From Stenotrophomonas maltophilia (GTDB lineage Bacteria; Pseudomonadota; Gammaproteobacteria; Xanthomonadales; Xanthomonadaceae): DNA of 6,037 nucleotides. Below the pieces are notes generated by a model. The model was not told where the DNA came from and did not search any database. It saw nothing but the letters and a program-made list of their open reading frames with translations. Both the position numbers and the translations under genes were made by a program. Each line of letters opens with the position of its first letter. The stretch's first letter is position 1. Below, one piece after another: positions 1-5,337 of this stretch. The stretch covers positions 847 through 6,883 of the forward strand of contig DGIP01000136.1 of the NCBI GenBank assembly GCA_002386405.1. Direction: 5' to 3'.

Positions 1-66
1 TACAAGAGCGAAGGCGTGGAATACAAGGTCCTGCGCGAAGACGACATCCTCGCCGTCATCGGCTGA
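1..66 (+). CDS. groES: GroES co-chaperonin, C-terminal end (partial)
   Basis: The first frame is open from the left edge and ends at TGA 64-66, encoding 21 residues that finish in DDILAVIG. This is the usual C-terminus of the 10-kDa co-chaperonin, containing the last beta strand of the GroES barrel. GroES forms the heptameric lid that caps GroEL in the cytoplasm during ATP-driven folding. The gene start, the heat-shock promoter and the mobile loop that contacts GroEL lie outside the window. Identification rests on this short tail plus the groEL gene 87 bp downstream in the same direction, the standard groESL operon order. Confidence 0.93.
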   Translation, partial: YKSEGVEYKVLREDDILAVIG

Positions 67-75
67 GTTTGCGCC

Positions 76-132
76 GCCGGGCTTTGCCTGGTCTTACGTG
101 TCCCCAATCAATGCAGCCGGGCAACGCCCGGC
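76..132 (+). repeat. Two small hairpins between groES and groEL
   Basis: The 87-bp spacer between groES and groEL holds two GC-rich hairpins. The first pairs CCGGGC (77-82) with GCCTGG (86-91) around TTT and contains one G-U pair. The second pairs GCCGGGC (116-122) with GCCCGGC (126-132) around AAC and is perfect. Neither is followed by a T-run, so they do not look like terminators. The first arm, GCCGGGC at 76-82, could also pair with 126-132, making the structures alternatives. They could be RNA-processing or stability elements, or a small REP-type palindrome. The pairing is seen directly, while any role is inferred. Confidence 0.55.
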
Positions 133-141
133 GCCACATAA

Positions 142-1800
<1,659 letters not shown>

Positions 1801-1811
1801 GTCCCCGCACA

Positions 1812-1828
1812 CGCGACATCCTGTCGTG
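1812..1828 (+). other. Minor hairpin ahead of the groEL terminator
   Basis: CGCGACA (1812-1818) pairs with TGTCGTG (1822-1828) around a TCC loop, with one G-U pair. It begins 11 bases after the groEL stop and lies just upstream of the main terminator. It lacks a U-tract of its own. It may protect the 3' end of the mRNA from exonucleases, but this is inference. Confidence 0.4.
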
Positions 1829-1842
1829 CTGTAAAAAAAGGA

Positions 1843-1866
1843 CCCCGCCGAAAGGCGGGGTTTTTT
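1843..1866 (+). terminator. Intrinsic terminator of groESL
   Basis: A perfect 7-bp stem, CCCCGCC (1843-1849) and GGCGGGG (1854-1860), closes on a GAAA tetraloop (1850-1853). Six T residues follow directly (1861-1866). A run of seven A residues at 1833-1839 lies 5' of the stem, so the structure could also weakly terminate transcription from the opposite strand. It separates groESL from the aromatic amino acid leader region. Confidence 0.95.
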
Positions 1867-1903
1867 GTTGGGCAGCGGCGGCCGCAGTTGCGAATGAAAC
1901 ATT

Positions 1904-1935
1904 TTGCGTCGCACAAGAGCTGTGCTATCTATAGT
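1904..1935 (+). promoter_or_regulatory. Predicted promoter of the aromatic leader/DAHP synthase unit
   Basis: TATAGT at 1930-1935 matches the -10 consensus at five of six positions and ends five bases before the leader-peptide ATG at 1941. Initiation would therefore fall at or within a base or two of that ATG. A weaker alternative is TATCTA (1926-1931) with an extended TGC (1923-1925) and TTGCGT at 1904-1909 as a poor -35, 16 bases away. No good -35 sits 17 bases from TATAGT. A promoter is expected here because the groESL terminator lies just upstream and the leader needs its own transcript. Confidence 0.55.
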
Positions 1936-1940
1936 CCCCA

Positions 1941-2021
1941 ATGAACGCACGCCACGCCAATTCCTACTTTTGGTATTACTTTCCGAAGCCACCGGCGGAG
2001 GAAGGCATGCGTTCACCCTGA
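1941..2021 (+). CDS. Aromatic-rich attenuator leader peptide (26 aa)
   Basis: This short ORF runs from ATG 1941 to TGA 2019-2021. Its central residues are Y-F-W-Y-Y-F (codons 1965-1982), six consecutive aromatic codons covering tyrosine, phenylalanine and tryptophan. Such clustering is the signature of an attenuation leader peptide, where shortage of charged tRNA stalls the ribosome and changes folding of the downstream mRNA. It stands upstream of a DAHP synthase gene, the first step of aromatic amino acid biosynthesis, and is followed by mutually exclusive antiterminator and terminator structures. No Shine-Dalgarno sequence precedes the ATG, and a -10-like TATAGT ends five bases upstream, so it is probably read from a leaderless transcript. 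The peptide itself probably has no function after synthesis. Confidence 0.88.
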   Translation: MNARHANSYFWYYFPKPPAEEGMRSP

Positions 2022-2053
2022 AGAAACCTTCAGACGCATTCCCGAAAGCCGCC
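1994..2053 (+). promoter_or_regulatory. Predicted antiterminator of the aromatic attenuator
   Basis: Three nested helices can form. GGCGG (1994-1998) pairs with CCGCC (2049-2053). GG plus ATGCGT (2004-2012) pairs with ACGCAT plus CC (2034-2042), with one C-T mismatch. CTGAAG (2018-2023) pairs with CTTCAG (2028-2033) around AAAC. The outer helix uses the same bases as the 5' arm of the terminator, so the two folds exclude each other. A ribosome stalled on the aromatic codons leaves this structure free to form. A ribosome reaching the stop codon at 2019 sits inside the upper helices and should disrupt it. The pairing is read by eye and its energy was not computed. Confidence 0.68.
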
Positions 2054-2074
2054 AGCGCACCTGGCGGCTTTTTT
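2045..2074 (+). terminator. Attenuator terminator upstream of DAHP synthase
   Basis: GCCGCCAG (2048-2055) pairs perfectly with CTGGCGGC (2061-2068) around a CGCAC loop, followed by six T residues (2069-2074). Three A residues before the stem (2045-2047) can extend the pairing with the first T residues. It begins 23 bases after the leader stop codon and ends 44 bases before the DAHP synthase ATG, with no gene closing here. Its position fits a regulated terminator rather than an operon end. Confidence 0.93.
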
Positions 2075-2118
2075 GTTGCCGCCGCGCTGGGGACCCCCAC
2101 CTTCCAGAGGACACCCCC

Positions 2119-3192
2119 ATGCCCCCCCATACCGACGACCTGCGCATCCGCAAGATCGAACCGTTGACCCCGCCCGCCCAGCTGCTGGCGATGCTGCCCT
2201 GCGACGAGGAAGCGTCCTCCACGGTGAGCGCTTCGCGCGCTGCGCTGCACGAGATCCTGCACGGCCGCGACGACCGCCTGGCGGTGGTGATCGGCCCGTG
2301 CTCGATCCATGACCCGGTCGCTGCGATCGAATACGCACAGCGCCTCAAGCCGCTGCGCGATGCCTACGCGGGCGAACTGGAAATCGTCATGCGCGTCTAC
2401 TTCGAGAAGCCGCGCACCACGGTGGGCTGGAAGGGCCTGATCAACGACCCCGACCTGGATGGCAGCTTCCAGATCAACAAGGGCCTGCGCGTTGCGCGCG
2501 GCCTGCTGCGCGACATCAACAAGCTGGGCCTGCCGGCCGGCGTGGAGTTCCTGGATGTGATCTCGCCGCAGTACATCGCCGACCTGGTTGCCTGGGGTGC
2601 CATTGGCGCGCGCACCACCGAAAGCCAGGTGCACCGCGAGCTGGCCTCGGGGCTGTCGTGCCCGGTCGGCTTCAAGAATGGTACCGACGGCAACATCAAG
2701 ATCGCTGCCGACGCGGTGGGCGCCGCGTCCAACCCGCACCACTTCCTGTCGGTGACCAAGCAGGGTGATACGGCCATCGTCGCCACCGCCGGCAACCCGG
2801 ATTGCCACGTGATCCTGCGCGGAGGCAAGGTGCCCAACTTCGATGCCGCCAGCGTGGACGCCGCCAGCCAGACGCTGGCCAAGGCGCAGTTGCCGGCGCG
2901 GTTGATGATTGATGCCAGCCACGCCAACAGCAGCAAGAATCCCGAGAACCAGCCGAAGGTGATCGCCGACATCAACGCACAGCTGGCGGCCGGCGAAGAG
3001 CGCATCGTGGGCGTGATGGTGGAAAGCCACCTGGTGGCCGGTCGCCAGGAACTTGTGGACGGCCAGCCGCTGGTCTACGGCCAGAGCATCACCGATGGCT
3101 GCATCGGCTGGGACAGCTCGCTGCAGGTGCTCGAAGCGCTGGCCGAGGCCGTGCGTGCGCGGCGCGTGCGTCGTCTGGCCGAGGCGGCTTGA
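2119..3192 (+). CDS. aroG: 3-deoxy-D-arabino-heptulosonate 7-phosphate synthase, class I (AroF/G/H type)
   Basis: The enzyme condenses phosphoenolpyruvate and erythrose 4-phosphate into DAHP, the first committed step of the shikimate pathway. Its 357 residues align with E. coli AroG with no numbering shift through the core. The metal ligands C61, H268, E302 and D326 are present, as are the signatures GPCSIHD (59-65), RTTVGWKGLINDP (99-111), GARTTESQVHRELASG (163-178) and SHANSS (267-272). Residues that form the Phe feedback site in AroG are all conserved: D6, D7, P150, Q151, L175, L179, S180, F209, S211 and V221. This suggests phenylalanine sensitivity, although the symbol could equally be aroF or aroH in a given annotation. 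AGAGGA (2106-2111) lies 7 bases before the ATG. Expression should depend on readthrough of the attenuator at 1941-2074. Confidence 0.96.
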   Translation: MPPHTDDLRIRKIEPLTPPAQLLAMLPCDEEASSTVSASRAALHEILHGRDDRLAVVIGPCSIHDPVAAIEYAQRLKPLRDAYAGELEIVMRVYFEKPRTTVGWKGLINDPDLDGSFQINKGLRVARGLLRDINKLGLPAGVEFLDVISPQYIADLVAWGAIGARTTESQVHRELASGLSCPVGFKNGTDGNIKIAADAVGAASNPHHFLSVTKQGDTAIVATAGNPDCHVILRGGKVPNFDAASVDAASQTLAKAQLPARLMIDASHANSSKNPENQPKVIADINAQLAAGEERIVGVMVESHLVAGRQELVDGQPLVYGQSITDGCIGWDSSLQVLEALAEAVRARRVRRLAEAA

Positions 3193-3199
3193 CCCGCAG

Positions 3200-3222
3200 G
3201 GAGCCGGCCGCCGGCCGGCTCC
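3200..3222. repeat. REP-like palindrome downstream of DAHP synthase
   Basis: A perfect 10-bp inverted repeat, GGAGCCGGCC (3200-3209) and GGCCGGCTCC (3213-3222), encloses a 3-base loop. There is no T-run on either side, so it is not a canonical terminator, although it may act as one or stabilise the 3' end of the aroG mRNA. The complementary strand reads GTAG (3242-3239) about 16 bases before the stem. GTAG heads the dispersed SMAG palindromes described in Stenotrophomonas, but here the spacing is larger than I would expect. I therefore call it only REP-like. The rest of 3223-3311 is non-coding and includes a short AT-rich patch at about 3251-3277 with no clear element. Confidence 0.55.
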
Positions 3223-3311
3223 ACGAAAGATCCGCTCTACCGTAAGTCTGGTTTTGTTAAACATAATCAATTGGATACTGCGCGCCTGGGGCCGCAGACT
3301 GCAGGCCTCAC

Positions 3312-3340
3312 TTGAGGGTCCTATAGGGTGTATGTACAAT
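3312..3340 (+). promoter_or_regulatory. Promoter of the tacA-tacT operon
   Basis: TTGAGG (3312-3317) and TACAAT (3335-3340) are separated by exactly 17 bases, and each matches the sigma-70 consensus at four or five of six positions. Initiation is expected near 3347. This makes the in-frame ATG at 3339 an unlikely start for the antitoxin, since it overlaps the -10 box, and supports ATG 3375. Confidence 0.7.
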
Positions 3341-3350
3341 GTATGCACAA
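3329..3350 (+). promoter_or_regulatory. Tandem 11-bp repeat, candidate antitoxin operator
   Basis: TGTATGTACAA (3329-3339) is followed immediately by TGTATGCACAA (3340-3350), identical but for one base. The 11-bp period is close to one DNA turn, so both copies present the same face. The first copy also contains the half-palindrome TGTA-TG-TACA. The repeats cover the -10 box and predicted start site. Ribbon-helix-helix antitoxins commonly bind repeated short sites and repress their own operon, so this is a strong operator candidate. The repeat is seen directly and the binding is inferred. Confidence 0.6.
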
Positions 3351-3374
3351 TCCAGCAACGTGCGGGTGCTTCCC

Positions 3375-3644
3375 ATGGGAACCGCAAGCAAAGTCATCAA
3401 TTTCCGGGCCCCTGCCGATAAGCAGGATCTGATCGATCGTGCTGTAGCAATCAGTGGCGTGAATCGCACCGAGTTCATCCTGGATGCCGCGTGCGACAGG
3501 GCGCGCGAGGTGCTGGCCGACCAGACGCAGTTCACCTTGAATGCTGGGCAGCTGCAGCGCTTCAATGCGCTGCTGGACGCACCGCTGGAGGACAACCCGG
3601 CGCTGCGCCGCTTGTTGAGCACGCCGGCGCCTTGGGAACGCTGA
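3375..3644 (+). CDS. tacA: TacA-type (DUF1778) ribbon-helix-helix antitoxin
   Basis: This 89-residue protein has the layout of DUF1778 antitoxins. An N-terminal beta strand (KVINFRAP, about 6-13) and two helices form the DNA-binding ribbon-helix-helix dimer. The second helix includes NRTEFILDAACDRAREVL. A C-terminal segment with LDAPLEDNPALRRLL and APWER is typical of the part that wraps around and neutralises the GNAT toxin. The start at 3375 is preferred over ATG 3339 because the latter lies in the predicted -10 box. The ribosome site is weak. It ends 4 bases before the toxin start. The DNA-binding half presumably represses the operon through the tandem repeat at 3329-3350. Confidence 0.9.
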   Translation: MGTASKVINFRAPADKQDLIDRAVAISGVNRTEFILDAACDRAREVLADQTQFTLNAGQLQRFNALLDAPLEDNPALRRLLSTPAPWER

Positions 3645-3648
3645 GCCC

Positions 3649-4128
3649 TTGTGGCTCTCCGCTCCAACCCCGCTGCACGCGGAGCATCTGTTGGATGACT
3701 TTCGCTGCAGCGCCCCAGCCCTGGCGAAATGGCTGCTTGAGCGCGCACGCCAGAACCAGGCATCCGGCGCATCACGATGCTTCGTCGCCTGCGATGAGCA
3801 GCATCGCGTTGTCGGTTACTACGCGCCCTCGGCCGGTTCGATAGCGCATGAAGCCGTGCCCGGACGAATCCGCCGCAACATGCCCGATCCCATTCCGGTC
3901 ATCGTGCTGGGGCGGTTGGCGGTACATGCCGATAGGGCGGGGCAGGGCATTGGACAGGGCTTGTTGAAGGATGCCGTGCTGCGCGCCCTGCAGGCCTGCG
4001 GCCAGGTCGGAGCACGCGCGTTGCTCTGCCATGCCATCGATGAGCCCGCCAAGGCGTTCTATCTCAAGCACGGTTTCATCGCTTCACCGATTCACCCGCT
4101 CACGTTGATGCTGCCTCTCATGCGCTAA
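3649..4128 (+). CDS. tacT: TacT-type GNAT acetyltransferase toxin
   Basis: The 159-residue protein is a GNAT-fold toxin of the TacT/AtaT class. Studied members use acetyl-CoA to acetylate aminoacyl groups on charged tRNA and so stop translation. Family landmarks are LSAPTPLHAEH (3-13), NQASGASRCFV (36-46), the conserved RRNMPDPIPVIVLGRLAV (75-92), the acetyl-CoA loop around RAGQGIGQGL (96-105), and the catalytic-position tyrosine Y138 in AKAFYLKHGF (134-143). The gene appears to start with TTG. The frame has a stop at 3616-3618, no ATG or GTG lies between that stop and the family N-terminus, and GGGAA at 3634-3638 is a plausible ribosome site. Translation is probably coupled to the antitoxin gene. 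The GYYA motif reads GYYAPSAG (57-64), with proline where related proteins as I recall have leucine. Its stop overlaps the convergent gene by 4 bp. Confidence 0.92.
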   Translation: MWLSAPTPLHAEHLLDDFRCSAPALAKWLLERARQNQASGASRCFVACDEQHRVVGYYAPSAGSIAHEAVPGRIRRNMPDPIPVIVLGRLAVHADRAGQGIGQGLLKDAVLRALQACGQVGARALLCHAIDEPAKAFYLKHGFIASPIHPLTLMLPLMR

Positions 4129-4742
4129 TGCACCTCGTCGCGGTACACGAACTTCGGCATTTCCCACTTGAAGTGGATGGCCAGCAGGCGGAACGCGAAG
4201 CCGCCGCCCAGGCACCACAGCGTGGCGGCGTTGAGCGACACACCCAGTTCGAGCAGGCCCAGCCATGCCGCGCCGGTGAGCAGGGTGATCACCGCGTACA
4301 GCTCCTTCTGGAAGATCAGCGGCACCTCGTTGCACAGTACATCGCGCAGCACGCCGCCGAAGGCCCCGGTAAGCATGCCGGCGATCAGCACGATCGGTGC
4401 CGCGTGGCCGCCGTCGCGTGCCACCGCGCAGCCGATCAGGGTGAAGCAGATCAGGCCCAGGCCATCGAGGACCAGGAATGTGCGGCGGAAGTGGTGCATC
4501 CAGCGCGCCACCCAGGTGGCGATCAGCGCCGCACAGATGGTGAAGCCCAGGTACTCGGGGTGCTTGACCCAGCCCAGTGGGTAGTGGCCCAGCACAATAT
4601 CGCGCAGCGAGCCGCCGCCCAGCGCGGTGACGCAGGCGATGATGACCACGCCGAACAGGTCCATCCGCCGCCGGCCGGCAGACAGCGCGCCGGTCATGGC
4701 TTCGGCGGAAATGGCGATGAGGTAGATCAGGGACATCAACAT
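4125..4742 (-). CDS. TRIC/UPF0126 family membrane protein (channel or glycine transporter)
   Basis: This 205-residue inner-membrane protein is predicted to have about seven membrane segments. It consists of two homologous halves, each with the family motif: GGGSLRD (42-48) and GGVLRD (129-134). DLFGV (28-32) and LDGLGL (92-97) are the paired helix starts. Bacterial relatives with known structure are trimeric TRIC cation channels, while Pfam labels the domain a glycine transporter. The upstream tandem glycine riboswitch favours a link to glycine, but substrate and direction are unknown. I chose the ATG at 4742 because CGGAG lies 7 bases upstream. A longer frame reaching 4802 lacks membrane-protein character in its first 20 residues. 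The leader between riboswitch and start is about 90 bases. The stop overlaps the tacT stop by 4 bp from the opposite strand. Confidence 0.9.
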   Translation of the reverse strand: MLMSLIYLIAISAEAMTGALSAGRRRMDLFGVVIIACVTALGGGSLRDIVLGHYPLGWVKHPEYLGFTICAALIATWVARWMHHFRRTFLVLDGLGLICFTLIGCAVARDGGHAAPIVLIAGMLTGAFGGVLRDVLCNEVPLIFQKELYAVITLLTGAAWLGLLELGVSLNAATLWCLGGGFAFRLLAIHFKWEMPKFVYRDEVH

Positions 4743-4770
4743 GCGGTGGCTCCGGAGGGGCAGGCGGGGC

Positions 4771-4823
4771 ACGGAAACGCACACACGCCAGCGCCGAATC
4801 ACTGTCGTGGGGTGGGATTCCGT
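4771..4823 (-). promoter_or_regulatory. Candidate expression-platform stem below the glycine aptamers
   Basis: Between the second aptamer and the TRIC start, the transcript can pair ACGGAA (minus strand of 4818-4823) with TTCCGT (minus strand of 4771-4776). The 3' arm ends 23 bases upstream of the ribosome-binding region. There is no U-tract, so a terminator is not evident and control could be at translation. I could not find an unambiguous sequestering partner for the CGGAG ribosome site, so the mechanism is unresolved. Confidence 0.3.
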
Positions 4824-4832
4824 TGCCGCTCC

Positions 4833-5015
4833 CGCTGTCCTTTTGCCTGAGAGTTCAGTGGCCAGGCCACGTGCCCCTTCGGCGGGTCATTGAAGACCTC
4901 TCTCCAGATCGGCGTGTTGGATGCATGGTTGGTGGCGTATCGAGCCACCGGCCTGAGCGATTATGGGAGCCTGCGCCTTCGGCGGGCGCCAGCGCGGCGC
5001 CTCTCTCCTGCATCC
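4833..5015 (-). promoter_or_regulatory. Tandem glycine riboswitch
   Basis: Two glycine aptamers lie on the minus strand. Aptamer 1 (about 5015-4919) is closed by a 7-bp P1 of GGATGCA and TGCATCC. It holds GGAGAGAG (5008-5001), CCGAAGGCGCA (4982-4972) and CTCAGGC (4957-4951). An extra 6-bp hairpin lies at 4949-4931. Aptamer 2 (about 4913-4833) is closer to consensus, with GGAGAGAG (4905-4898), CCGAAGGGGCA (4882-4872) and CTCTCAGGCAAAAGGACAG (4853-4835). The linker is only a few bases, as in other tandem glycine riboswitches. The first aptamer starts about 10 bases after a good extended -10 box. The downstream gene encodes a TRIC/UPF0126 protein, a known glycine-riboswitch-associated family. 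Confidence 0.93.
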
Positions 5016-5022
5016 GGGGCGG

Positions 5023-5031
5023 ATTCTAGCA
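5023..5031 (-). promoter_or_regulatory. Extended -10 promoter of the riboswitch-TRIC transcript
   Basis: The minus strand reads TGC followed by TAGAAT, an extended -10 element with a five-of-six hexamer (5028-5023). No convincing -35 is present, which is usual when the TGn extension exists. Initiation should fall near 5016, almost at the first base of aptamer 1. Confidence 0.6.
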
Positions 5032-5052
5032 GCCAGCGCGCCCCTGCCGGTG

Positions 5053-5058
5053 GATAAT
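5053..5058 (+). promoter_or_regulatory. -10 box placing a leaderless start for the GIY-YIG gene
   Basis: GATAAT (5053-5058) matches the -10 consensus at five of six positions and ends 6 bases before ATG 5065, so transcription would begin on or next to the ATG. There is no Shine-Dalgarno sequence and no clear -35. The box lies about 25 bp from the oppositely directed riboswitch promoter. Confidence 0.5.
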
Positions 5059-5064
5059 CCCGGT

Positions 5065-5337
5065 ATGTCCGCTGAACCCGCCCCCTGGTACGTCTACCTG
5101 CTGGAATGCCGCAACGGCAGCTATTACGCCGGCATCAGCAACGACGTGGACGCGCGCTTCCAGGCCCACCTGTGCGGCAAGGGGGCGCGCTACACCCGCG
5201 CCAACCCGCCGGTGAAGCTGCTGGCCATGCGCGCGTATCCCGATCGCTCGGCAGCTTCCAAGGCGGAATGCGAGCTCAAGCGCCAGCCGCGCGCACGCAA
5301 GCTGGCCTGGCTGCAGCAAGGGAATGCCGAAACATGA
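5065..5337 (+). CDS. GIY-YIG nuclease-fold protein, UPF0213/YhbQ family
   Basis: The 90-residue protein is a minimal single-domain GIY-YIG protein like E. coli YhbQ. The GIY position is YVY (9-11) and the YIG position is YAG (21-23). R31 in [10 protein letters not shown] and E68 in KAECELKR are the likely catalytic arginine and metal-binding glutamate, and the KGARYTR segment (39-45) is typical of UPF0213. Family members are suspected of acting on DNA, but the role of stand-alone proteins is unsettled. An in-frame ATG at 4963 would place the start inside the opposite-strand riboswitch and add unrelated residues, so ATG 5065 is chosen. The stop overlaps the next start as ATGA, which implies translational coupling. 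Confidence 0.88.
   Translation: MSAEPAPWYVYLLECRNGSYYAGISNDVDARFQAHLCGKGARYTRANPPVKLLAMRAYPDRSAASKAECELKRQPRARKLAWLQQGNAET

Noticed and set aside
1904..2167. An 87-codon frame in the leader region starting in a different phase
   Set aside because: It ignores the attenuator, runs through the terminator hairpin and ends inside DAHP synthase. The 26-codon aromatic leader explains the region better.
3339..3374. An upstream in-frame ATG giving the antitoxin 12 more residues
   Set aside because: The ATG overlaps the predicted -10 box TACAAT and precedes the expected transcription start, and the family N-terminus begins at about ATG 3375.
3651..3653. GTG at 3651 as toxin start
   Set aside because: It is out of frame with the toxin. 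Only TTG 3649 is in frame at this position.
4743..4802. A 20-residue N-terminal extension of the TRIC protein
   Set aside because: The extension is arginine-rich and not membrane-like, and a good ribosome site lies before ATG 4742.
4128..4850. A 240-codon plus-strand frame opposite the TRIC gene
   Set aside because: It mirrors the TRIC reading frame, is rich in Gln, His and Ala, and matches no family. It also runs into the riboswitch.
4823..5029. A 68-codon plus-strand frame between the TRIC and GIY-YIG genes
   Set aside because: It is entirely antisense to the conserved glycine riboswitch, whose motifs explain the sequence.
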